Source: Aureicoccus marinus (GTDB lineage: Bacteria; Bacteroidota; Bacteroidia; Flavobacteriales; Flavobacteriaceae). From it: a DNA stretch of 64,000 nucleotides. The position numbers and the translations under genes were made by a program. The notes below the pieces were generated by a model. That model saw nothing but the letters and a program-made list of their open reading frames with translations. It was not told the origin of the DNA and ran no database searches. Position 1 is the stretch's first letter. Every line of letters starts with the position of its first letter. Shown piece by piece: positions 8,082 to 15,769 of the stretch. The DNA lies in the NCBI RefSeq assembly GCF_002954325.1, contig NZ_MQVX01000001.1, positions 997,546 to 1,061,545 of the forward strand. The letters run 5' to 3'.

Positions 8082-9014
8082 CTAGCGTCCTTTTTTTGTC
8101 TCTTTAACTTCTTCTGTATAGTACTCAATAACACGGCTGGTGTAGCTGTTATCGGGAAGTATAATCTTCCTGATCCAGTTCGCCGTACTGCTGTTATCAT
8201 ACTGAAAAACATACTGCTTTTCAGTCACTGTATTCTGAGAGGTAATCTTTTCTCCTTTGAGAATATGGTTCTCTGTGTAAGCGTAGTCATGACGTTCTTC
8301 TGTGAGGTATTTGTTAACCGTATCGTCGTAAAGGAATTGTTCCTTAGACAGGAGCATACCTGCCGGACTGTATCGCTCTTCTGTGGCTAAATAAGGTTCC
8401 TCATTGAAGTATTCACGTGTCAGGACCTCCTTGATTTTGGTCTTTCCTTCTCCGGGAACCATTCTTTTGCGGATCCATTTTTGGAGCGATCCATTCAAAA
8501 CATATTCCGTGATCTCACCAGAAGAGGTTGTCGTATGAGATACCTTGATTTCGTCTACCGCGTCTGCGTGTAGTTTTTGAATAGAAAGGGTTTCGCCCTT
8601 CAAATTCAAGGTATACACTATTTGCTCTAGGAACTCCTTGTTGTACGAGACGACTTTCTCTGTAATTTTTATACTGCTTTTTAGGGTGTCGATTTGGTAA
8701 ATATTCACAATCGACTGTTCCTTGTTTAAGGTGCCATTGGAGTAGTGTTCACTGCGCTTTTCTTTGAGATAATTCCCTTCGTAAGCATAATTGACCCAAT
8801 GGGTATCCGTGTCGGAATACTGGGTCTTGGTACTCTTTAGTCTTCCGTTTTCATCAAATTCAAAGACCTCTTTGCCATAACTGTTGATGACGGTGCAGGA
8901 TTTTACCTTTCCATTTAAATCAAAATCTTCCAGCCTCAGGACCGTAATATCCTGTGCATAACCCGTAATATACGAGCTAAAGAACGCCGTTAGAAATAGA
9001 AGAAATCTTCCCAT
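8082..9014 (-). CDS. Secreted protein of unknown function, beta-rich with recurring Tyr/Asp/Asn motifs
   Basis: A 310-residue protein with a signal peptide (about residues 1-20, cleaved near GYAQ). The remainder is beta-strand-like with irregular repeated units such as YGKEVFEFDENGRLKS, YEGNYLKEKRSEHYSNGTL and YSPAGMLLSKEQFLYDD, which recall the antitoxin-like or YD-type beta repeats found in exported Bacteroidota proteins. I do not recognise a catalytic motif. The stop codon directly abuts the thioesterase ATG, so it is the first gene of the men transcript, although nothing ties it to quinone synthesis. Confidence 0.7.
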   Translation of the reverse strand: MGRFLLFLTAFFSSYITGYAQDITVLRLEDFDLNGKVKSCTVINSYGKEVFEFDENGRLKSTKTQYSDTDTHWVNYAYEGNYLKEKRSEHYSNGTLNKEQSIVNIYQIDTLKSSIKITEKVVSYNKEFLEQIVYTLNLKGETLSIQKLHADAVDEIKVSHTTTSSGEITEYVLNGSLQKWIRKRMVPGEGKTKIKEVLTREYFNEEPYLATEERYSPAGMLLSKEQFLYDDTVNKYLTEERHDYAYTENHILKGEKITSQNTVTEKQYVFQYDNSSTANWIRKIILPDNSYTSRVIEYYTEEVKETKKGR

Positions 9015-9078
9015 AGTTTAAAAATACCTTGATTCTCGGGAAGATAAAAGCAATTAGCAGGCCAACTCATCGAAATTC

Positions 9079-10323
9079 TTAAAATTTTCGACCAACACGC
9101 AAATGAGGTGAATAAAGTACGGGAGGTTTCTCAGAGATTAAATCAGCAATAATCCGGCCTGTAATGGGGCCCAAACTCCAACCCATCATAGCGTGTCCCG
9201 TGGCCAAAAACACCCGTGGAAATGTCGGAAGTGGACCGATATAAGGCAAGCCGTCGGGGCTTACCGGTCGCATCCCTGTTGCGGCTTCCGCCAAATCCTC
9301 CGAACTAAACTCCAATGAATTATAAAGAGATTTTGCCGCCTTGGCAATGGCGTGAACCCGTTCCTTTCTGACAACCTTATTGATCCCTGAAAATTCCATG
9401 GTCCCTGCAAAACGGGTAAATCCTTTCATGGGAGTGACGGCGATTTTGTGTTCCAGAGATATCGCAGGCCTGCGTATAGGCACGTCTCTGTGTACGTCAA
9501 TTCGGTATCCCTTTCCCGCTTCCAGCAATAAGTCTTGTCCGAGGCTTTTAACCAAATTCGCGGACCAGACACCGGCAGCCACGACCAGTCGATCTGCTCT
9601 TAGCCTTTCATCCCCATAAATAACTTCCACCCCTGCAGCCGTATTCTTCAAGCTGCTCACCTCTTTCATCTTCTGAAAACTGATGTGCTGTCTCAAGTAT
9701 TTGAGTAAACGAGGAAGAATATCCGTTGGGGTACTGTGGCGATCGCAGTGATAGTGCCAGGCTCCCTTAACTTCTTCAGTAAAAACAGGTTCGAGCTTTG
9801 CCAAAGCCAAGGCGTCCAATTGCTCAACTTCCAACCCCAGGGCTTTCGCCTCTGCGGCTACCTTCCCCTCAGACTCGGCCGCCTTCTCTGTCTTGTAGAC
9901 CATTAGAAGACCCCGGTCCTCCCAATGGAAGTCCCCCAAATCTCCAGACGAAAGCAAATCATCATAGAGTTGGCGACTCTGAAGGTTCAAATCCTTGATA
10001 AGGGGGATGGATTTTTTGACATTTTCATCAGTACAGGATTTTTGGAAAGCCCTCGCCCATCGCAAAAAATCACCATCCAAACGGGGTTTCATATAGAAGG
10101 GACCGCTAGAATCAAACATGTATTTTAATCCCATCCGGATCATTCCAGGCGCTGCTAAAGGAATGATATGACTGGGGGTAATATAGCCAGCATTGACATA
10201 AGAAGCACCGGAAGCCTGTTGGTCCTTTTCTAATAAAACCACTTCATGCCCTTCTTTATACAGGTAATAGGCGCAACTTGCACCGACTATCCCTGATCCA
10301 ACAACGATAACTTTTTTACTCAT
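9079..10323 (-). CDS. FAD-dependent D-amino-acid oxidoreductase, probable cis-4-hydroxy-D-proline dehydrogenase
   Basis: A DadA/DAAO-family flavoprotein of 414 residues. It starts with a Rossmann dinucleotide motif (VIVVGSGIVGASCAYYL, then LLEKD), has SYVNAGYITPSH near residue 45, and ends with the C-terminal FAD contact region (TGMRPVSPDGLPYIGP, then ATGHAMMGWSLGP). I place the start at the ATG at 10323 (MSKKVIVV) because the longer frame would overlap the epimerase gene. In the hydroxyproline pathway this enzyme oxidises cis-4-hydroxy-D-proline to 1-pyrroline-4-hydroxy-2-carboxylate. Substrate is assigned from the operon: epimerase, deaminase and semialdehyde dehydrogenase lie directly upstream. 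It is the last gene, seven bases after the epimerase. Confidence 0.87.
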   Translation of the reverse strand: MSKKVIVVGSGIVGASCAYYLYKEGHEVVLLEKDQQASGASYVNAGYITPSHIIPLAAPGMIRMGLKYMFDSSGPFYMKPRLDGDFLRWARAFQKSCTDENVKKSIPLIKDLNLQSRQLYDDLLSSGDLGDFHWEDRGLLMVYKTEKAAESEGKVAAEAKALGLEVEQLDALALAKLEPVFTEEVKGAWHYHCDRHSTPTDILPRLLKYLRQHISFQKMKEVSSLKNTAAGVEVIYGDERLRADRLVVAAGVWSANLVKSLGQDLLLEAGKGYRIDVHRDVPIRRPAISLEHKIAVTPMKGFTRFAGTMEFSGINKVVRKERVHAIAKAAKSLYNSLEFSSEDLAEAATGMRPVSPDGLPYIGPLPTFPRVFLATGHAMMGWSLGPITGRIIADLISEKPPVLYSPHLRVGRKF

Positions 10324-10330
10324 TGGCTTA

Positions 10331-11341
10331 CTATATAACCTGAAATCCGTGAGCGTAGGGATCGTCCTCCGGATCAATGCTTATACTATTCTGACCATAC
10401 ACCCGAGCCCATCCTTTAATCTTTGGGATTATAGCTTCGTAGGGTCCAACCTGAGACCGTTCCTCAAAATTACCTTCGAAAACCGATCCAATATAACTTT
10501 CATGAAGAAAAGATTCCCCCAAATTCAACAGTCCTTTGGCCGCTCGCTGAGCCATGCGGGCCGAAGTTCCGGTTCCACAAGGAGAACGGTCTATGGCCTT
10601 ATCTCCATAAAAGACGGCATTGCTGGCCGAAGAACCCTCATGCTGGGGTAAACCTCCCCAAAGGATGTGGGAGATGCCGGCAATACTGCTGTTCTCCGGA
10701 TGAATGAATTGACTATTGAAATCAGCCTGTAGTTGAGTTCTTAAAACACGAGCCATTCCGATAAGCTCTTCTGCTTTAAAATCTTGTATCCCGGAAAAGT
10801 GTTTTTGAATATCGACGATTGCATAATAGTTGCCACCATAGGCTACATCTATTTTTAAAGGTCCCAGGGGTTCAAAATGAAAGTCAAGACTTTCGGCCGC
10901 TAAATAACTGGGAACATTGGTAATGCGCACCCAATCCACACGATGCCCCTTCGTCCCATATTTGGCTATGACCAGACCAGCAGGGGTTTCTAAACGAAGT
11001 ATGCCCGGAGTCTTCGGTCGGACTAGTCCTTCTTGAACAGCGACGGTCACCGTCCCTATGGTTCCATGACCGCACATGGGTAAACAACCACTCGTTTCAA
11101 TAAAAAGAATACCAATATCATTTTGAGGATCTGCAGGAGGATAGAGAATACTGCCACTCATCATATCATGGCCTCGAGGCTCAAACATGAGCCCTTTTCT
11201 GATCCAATCGTACTCTTTTAGAAAGTGTTGCCTTTTTTCACTCATATTGGCTCCTTCCAATTCAGGGCCACCATGAGTGACTACTCTGACGGGGTTTCCA
11301 CAGGTGTGCGCATCAATACATCGAAAAACTCCTGAAGACAT
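10331..11341 (-). CDS. 4-hydroxyproline 2-epimerase (proline racemase family)
   Basis: A 336-residue member of the proline racemase family with both catalytic cysteines: C90 in PMCGHGT and C255 in DRSPCGTGTSA. Retention of both separates it from trans-3-hydroxyproline dehydratases, which lack the second. It should interconvert trans-4-hydroxy-L-proline and cis-4-hydroxy-D-proline, the first step of the degradation pathway encoded here. I chose the ATG at 11341 (MSSGVFRCIDAHTCGNPVR) rather than the TTG two codons upstream that overlaps the previous stop; the gap is then two bases. Proline racemase is an alternative, but the operon makes hydroxyproline far more likely. Confidence 0.93.
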   Translation of the reverse strand: MSSGVFRCIDAHTCGNPVRVVTHGGPELEGANMSEKRQHFLKEYDWIRKGLMFEPRGHDMMSGSILYPPADPQNDIGILFIETSGCLPMCGHGTIGTVTVAVQEGLVRPKTPGILRLETPAGLVIAKYGTKGHRVDWVRITNVPSYLAAESLDFHFEPLGPLKIDVAYGGNYYAIVDIQKHFSGIQDFKAEELIGMARVLRTQLQADFNSQFIHPENSSIAGISHILWGGLPQHEGSSASNAVFYGDKAIDRSPCGTGTSARMAQRAAKGLLNLGESFLHESYIGSVFEGNFEERSQVGPYEAIIPKIKGWARVYGQNSISIDPEDDPYAHGFQVI

Positions 11342-11343
11342 AA

Positions 11344-12933
11344 TCAAGCATTTGGAGGAATGGCGTTGTGGGTATACTCACCGTCCACTAAGCGCAATAA
11401 ATTTAGCGGATTCTCATTTTGTAGAGCTGCTGGCAGAAGATCATTCGGGCAGTTTTGATAAGACAAGGGTCTTAACCAACGATCAACCGCATCCCCACCG
11501 ACCGCTCCAAATCGAGCATCAGTACTGGCCGGATAAGGACCCCCATGATGCATGGCGTCACAAACCTCTACACCAGTAGGCACTCCGTTATGAATAAGAC
11601 GTCCTACTCTTCTACCCAGATGTTCTTGTACCAGGGCCAAATCGCTTTCGTCTTTGGACTCGTAAATTATACTCCCTGTGAGCTGTCCTTCTAAGTGATC
11701 AATAACAGAGAGTAATTCTTCTTGACTTTGGCATTCCACCAACAAACTGCTCGGGCCAAATACTTCCGTCTGTGCACTCCGTTGGCGTAAGAAGTCTTCC
11801 CCTTGTATACAATTCAATTGAACAGGTGTTTCTCCTTCTACCGAATACAAAAGCACCTCTACGCCGGGAACATCCGAAAGAAATTGTCTGTTCTTGTTAT
11901 AGTTCTCTGCAAGCTTAGGGTGAATCATACAGGCGGTAGAAGTGGCACTGAGGTTTTGAAGCAGTGATTTTTTAAACCCATCCAATTCCTCTCCTTTAAC
12001 AGCCAACATCAAACCGGGATTTGTACAGAATTGCCCCACCCCTAGCGTTATAGAAGCAGCGTACTGTTCTGCCCAGTATTGGCCTCTATTGTGCAGAGCG
12101 GAAGGCAAAAAGACGACGGGATTGATACTCCCCATTTCAGCAAAAACCGGAATAGGCTCGGCTCTTTTACTCGCCATTTCCATGAGAGCTCTTCCTCCGG
12201 CGTGACTTCCAGTAAATCCAACCGCCTTTACCTGCTCATGTTGAGTGAGCTTTTGCCCCAAATCATGACCCTGACCTTGTAAATGAGAAAACACCCCATC
12301 GGGCATCCCTGTTTTTTGTGCAGCACGATCGATTGCCGAAGCCACGGTCTCTCCTGTTGCCGCATGCAAAGGGTGGCCTTTAACGATAACTGGGCAACCC
12401 GCCGCAAAGGCAGAAGCAGTATCTCCTCCAGCTGTGGAATAAGCCAATGGAAAATTAGAAGCACCAAAAACGACAACAGGTCCTAGTGGCACACCGACTT
12501 TCCTAAGATCAGGTTTGGCCTGGGGCTGCCGATTTACATCCGCCGTATCAATTCGTGGTATACCTATCCGTCCACTCCTGGCTTGTGCGGCGTATTTTCT
12601 CAATTGACCAAGGGTGCGATTGAGCTCTCCATTTGCTCTGCCTTCTGGTAAACCGGACTCTTCGCAATATACCTGAACTATTTGATCAGTTACGACTTGC
12701 ATTTCATCCGCGATGGTTTCCAAAAATTGCGCACGCTTCGCTGAACCCATGTTTGCGAATTCTGCACTGGCTTTTGAAGCAAGTTGAACAGCCTCCTCTA
12801 TTTCTTTTTCATTGGCCTCTGCTATTCGGTAGGCTGTTTGACTTCCTTCAACAGGATTGTAGGTGTGGAAATAAGTCGTGCCTTCTTGACTCTGTTTGAA
12901 CCCGATCTGTTGAATTCCCTTTATATTGCTCAT
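11344..12933 (-). CDS. 2-oxoglutarate semialdehyde dehydrogenase (NADP+-type aldehyde dehydrogenase)
   Basis: A 529-residue aldehyde dehydrogenase with the active-site cysteine near residue 303 (GVGQFCTNPG), the general-base glutamate in FAEMGSINP, and the cofactor loop GFTGSHAGG. The segment FGASNFPLAYSTAGGDTASA is characteristic of the 2,5-dioxopentanoate dehydrogenase subgroup. It oxidises 2-oxoglutarate semialdehyde to 2-oxoglutarate, the final step of hydroxyproline breakdown, feeding the citric acid cycle. Its ATG overlaps the deaminase stop by four bases (ATGA), showing translational coupling. Confidence 0.93.
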   Translation of the reverse strand: MSNIKGIQQIGFKQSQEGTTYFHTYNPVEGSQTAYRIAEANEKEIEEAVQLASKASAEFANMGSAKRAQFLETIADEMQVVTDQIVQVYCEESGLPEGRANGELNRTLGQLRKYAAQARSGRIGIPRIDTADVNRQPQAKPDLRKVGVPLGPVVVFGASNFPLAYSTAGGDTASAFAAGCPVIVKGHPLHAATGETVASAIDRAAQKTGMPDGVFSHLQGQGHDLGQKLTQHEQVKAVGFTGSHAGGRALMEMASKRAEPIPVFAEMGSINPVVFLPSALHNRGQYWAEQYAASITLGVGQFCTNPGLMLAVKGEELDGFKKSLLQNLSATSTACMIHPKLAENYNKNRQFLSDVPGVEVLLYSVEGETPVQLNCIQGEDFLRQRSAQTEVFGPSSLLVECQSQEELLSVIDHLEGQLTGSIIYESKDESDLALVQEHLGRRVGRLIHNGVPTGVEVCDAMHHGGPYPASTDARFGAVGGDAVDRWLRPLSYQNCPNDLLPAALQNENPLNLLRLVDGEYTHNAIPPNA

Positions 12934-13850
12934 GCTAATAGACTGTGGTATTCTGGTAGTTCAGGGCGGTTGGCTAGCCCTTCTTTAATAATGGCCAGCA
13001 CCCGCTCCCTTTCGGCGCCCTGAAGCGGAACACGAGGCTTCCTCACTTCCTCAGACCCCAGGCCAACAAGAGACTCCGCCAATTTTATATTTTGAACCAA
13101 CTGAGGATTGATATCTAATTCCAATAAGGGTAAGAACCAACGATAGATCGCTCGAGCTTCCTCATGGCGTCCTGCTTTGGCTAATGCAAAAATAGCGACC
13201 GTTTCTCTTGGGAAAGCACAGACCAAACCGGCCACCCAGCCATGAGCGCCCATCATTAGGCTTTCTAAGGCTAGGGTATCTACTCCCGTTAACACCCGAA
13301 GTCGATCTCCAAAGGCTGCCGCATAACGGGTTACATTGGATATATCTCGAGTGGACTCTTTTATGGCTTGAATGTTTGGTTCTTTGAGTAGTTCATCCAA
13401 CTGAGACAAGCCCACTTCCACTTTGTAGTCCACCGGGTTGTTGTAAATCATGATGGGAAGACGGGTACTTCTGGCGATATCCTGAAAGTACTGCACGACC
13501 TCGTTTTTTGTCGGCACATAGCGCATGGGTGGAAGAACCATTAAGCCCTGGGCTCCTAATTCCTCCGCTTTTTCAGCAACCTGCACCGCCTCCTTTGTAG
13601 AACCTTCTGCTATATTGAGAATAACCGGAACCCGGCCATTGACCAATTCTAAACTATGCGATAGTAAACGTTCTTTCTCTTTACTCGTCAAGGTACTCGC
13701 CTCTCCCAGGGTTCCTCCCAGAATTATACCAGAAACTCCGGCTTCCAACTGTGCTTGAACGTTGACCGAAAAAAGCTCCAGATCCAGCCAATCCTGCTGA
13801 TCGAACTTTGTCGTCAAAGCGGGCATCACCCCTTGCCATTCCCAATTCAT
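12930..13850 (-). CDS. DHDPS/NAL-family enzyme, probable 1-pyrroline-4-hydroxy-2-carboxylate deaminase
   Basis: A 306-residue (beta/alpha)8 class I aldolase-fold enzyme. Schiff-base lysine K164 lies in IQAIKEST, with GGTLGEASTLT near the N-terminus and the conserved tyrosine in IMIYNNP. In hydroxyproline clusters this family deaminates and dehydrates 1-pyrroline-4-hydroxy-2-carboxylate to 2-oxoglutarate semialdehyde. A true dihydrodipicolinate synthase is less likely because of the operon. I use the ATG at 13850 (MNWEWQGVMPALTT); the open frame continues upstream without family similarity. It is the first gene of the operon and diverges from the M28 peptidase gene. Confidence 0.9.
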   Translation of the reverse strand: MNWEWQGVMPALTTKFDQQDWLDLELFSVNVQAQLEAGVSGIILGGTLGEASTLTSKEKERLLSHSLELVNGRVPVILNIAEGSTKEAVQVAEKAEELGAQGLMVLPPMRYVPTKNEVVQYFQDIARSTRLPIMIYNNPVDYKVEVGLSQLDELLKEPNIQAIKESTRDISNVTRYAAAFGDRLRVLTGVDTLALESLMMGAHGWVAGLVCAFPRETVAIFALAKAGRHEEARAIYRWFLPLLELDINPQLVQNIKLAESLVGLGSEEVRKPRVPLQGAERERVLAIIKEGLANRPELPEYHSLLA

Positions 13851-13892
13851 AAGTCTTGAATTTACCTTCCTACGAATGTAAGTATTCGGCCG

Positions 13893-13904
13893 ATTTCTAG
13901 AAAT
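13893..13904. promoter_or_regulatory. 12-base perfect palindrome between divergent genes, candidate operator
   Basis: ATTTCTAGAAAT is a perfect inverted repeat, flanked by partly symmetric CGGCC and GCCGG. It lies 43 bases upstream of the hydroxyproline operon start and 51 bases upstream of the M28 peptidase start. A near-consensus minus-strand -7 box (TACATTCG at 13873-13880) lies beside it. A regulator binding here is an inference; no regulator gene is adjacent. Confidence 0.4.
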
Positions 13905-13924
13905 GCCGGGAATGTATTTTTGGT

Positions 13925-13932
13925 TAACTTTG
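13925..13932 (+). promoter_or_regulatory. -7 box (TAACTTTG) of the M28 peptidase gene
   Basis: A perfect TAnnTTTG match 22 bases before the ATG at 13955. I see no good -33 TTG at the usual spacing. Confidence 0.5.
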
Positions 13933-13954
13933 GTAATTATCATTTTTATATCAC

Positions 13955-15510
13955 ATGAGAATAAAATATTTCGCTGTAGCCCTTCTGTTTACAGCTTGTA
14001 ACGCATCCAAAACCAATTCGGATGCCCCCACCCCAGTTCAGGCCAAAGAAGTTGGACCGATAGACTACGCTAAGACGATTACGGAAGAGGAGCTCAAGGA
14101 GCACTTGTACATCTACGCCTCGGACGAGTTTGAAGGTCGAGAAACCGGACAACCCGGTCAGAAGAAAGCCGTGGAGTATCTTACAAATGAATATAAGAGC
14201 TTAAGCATTGCCCCCGGAAATAAGGTTCCTATATTCAAAAGGTTCCATTGGAATTCAGAAAAGTCCCAACGGGTACTATGGAACTGGGAACAACCACCTT
14301 AACTCAAGGAAAACAATTTGTAACCATGTCACCACTGAGCGGAGATTTCAAAGAAGTCGTTTATGTTGGTTATGGGATCAAAGAAGGCGATTACAACAGT
14401 TACGGCAACATGGACGTCGCTGGGAAAGTTGTTTTGGCTAAATCGGGTGAACCTATGAATGAATCTGGATCCTTTTTATTTTCTGGAACGCAAGAGCCAT
14501 CGAAATGGAGCAATCTTTCCGAAGGAATTAGTAAGCGTCTCGAATTGGCTACCGAACTAGGCGCTAAAGCCCTGCTTTTGGTTGACGACAAAAACTTTGG
14601 ACGTTACCAGCAATATTACCGTCGTATGGCGCGTAACAACAGTGGGAGTATGCGCTTAAAAAGCAATACCGAAAGTGCTTCTTTGTTGGTTTTGAATTCG
14701 GAAGCCGGAAAGGCATTTCATTCTGCCATGGATAAAGACAATACGGGCCAATCCGTTGCCCTGTCTTGGAAAGCGATGTTGACCAGCAACAACGGAGAAG
14801 TCGACACCGAAAATGTCGTTGCCTTCATCAAGGGATCCGAAAAACCCGATGAATTCCTGGTTATTTCTTCCCACCTGGACCACATTGGAGTGAGCCAAGG
14901 AGAGGTGAACAATGGCGCAGATGACGACGGTTCCGGAACAGTAGCCCTTCTTGAAATAGCAGAAGCCTTTCAGCAAGCGGTAAAAGACGGCAATGGACCA
15001 AAAAGAAGTGTTGTATTCTTGCATGTCACGGGTGAGGAGAAAGGTCTATTGGGATCTCGTTATTACACGGACCAAGAACCGGTCTTCCCTCTGGCCAATA
15101 CCGTAGCGAATCTAAACATTGATATGGTCGGTCGTATTGACCCGAAACGCGATGGAGATCGCAACTATATCTATTTGATTGGCTCCGATAAGCTCAGCAC
15201 AGAATTGCACGAATTATCGGAAGAAATTAATAGCAAGTACACGAATATTGAATTGGATTACACCTACAACGACGAGAATGATCCAAACCGTTTTTACTAC
15301 CGCAGCGATCACTACAACTTTGCAAAGAATAATATTCCGATTATTTTTTACTTCAACGGAACGCATGCCGATTACCACCGTCCTTCGGACACACCGGACA
15401 AAATCAATTACGATCTTTTAACCAACAGAGCACAATTGGTTTTTTATACCGCATGGGAAATTGCCAACCGTGCGAATCGTCTTGTAGTAGACAAAGCAAC
15501 GACTCCATAA
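13955..15510 (+). CDS. Secreted M28-family metallopeptidase, apparent frameshift
   Basis: A lipoprotein or exported aminopeptidase (MRIKYFAVALLFTACNAS start, Cys at the lipobox position). The N-terminal part has the family signature LYIYASDEFEGRETGQPGQK. The frame breaks at about 14222-14224: the first frame runs on to a stop near 14302, while the second continues as GSYIQKVPLEFRKVPTGT, exactly where the family continues. Restoring one base (probably AAG GGT read as AAGGT) gives a 518-residue protein. All zinc-peptidase elements lie after the break: SSHLDHIG, NGADDDGSGTVALLE, GEEKGLLGS, NIDMVGR and YYRSDHYNF. No slippery heptamer is present, so programmed frameshifting is unlikely. Confidence 0.85.
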
Positions 15511-15524
15511 GTTCGTTTTACCGC

Positions 15525-15557
15525 AAAAAAGCCCTTCCATATCAGGAGGGCTTTTTT
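15525..15557. terminator. Bidirectional terminator between the M28 peptidase and tRNA-His
   Basis: The stem GCCCTTCC/GGAGGGC is flanked by a run of A on the left and a run of T on the right, so it can end both the rightward peptidase transcript and the leftward tRNA-His transcript. Confidence 0.85.
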
Positions 15558-15561
15558 GTTG

Positions 15562-15636
15562 GGTGGAAGATCGGGTTCGAACCGACGACCTCTGGAACCA
15601 CAATCCAGCGCTCTAACCAACTGAGCTACAACCACC
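15562..15636 (-). tRNA. tRNA-His (GTG anticodon)
   Basis: Read on the minus strand, the anticodon loop is TTGTGGT between CTGGA and TCCAG. The D arm (GCTC/GAGC) and T arm (GTCGG-TTCGAAC-CCGAT) are normal. G at position -1 is encoded (15636) opposite C73, the His identity feature. The 3' CCA is not encoded. The acceptor stem shows two adjacent T-T oppositions (positions 5-68 and 6-67); the other five pairs are Watson-Crick. Confidence 0.93.
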
Positions 15637-15769
15637 ATTTAAAATGGGATGGCAAAGTTACTTTTTTTTTCAGTTTACGGCAAACTTCTTTATCAGATGA
15701 TTCTACCGAAATCTCTGAACTTCCTTTTGAAAAAATATTTAATTTTCTAGTCTGAGTCATCCTAACCGA

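Noticed and set aside
14222..14224. Programmed -1 frameshift in the M28 peptidase
   Set aside because: No X XXY YYZ slippery heptamer and no downstream stem; peptidases of this family are not known to use recoding.
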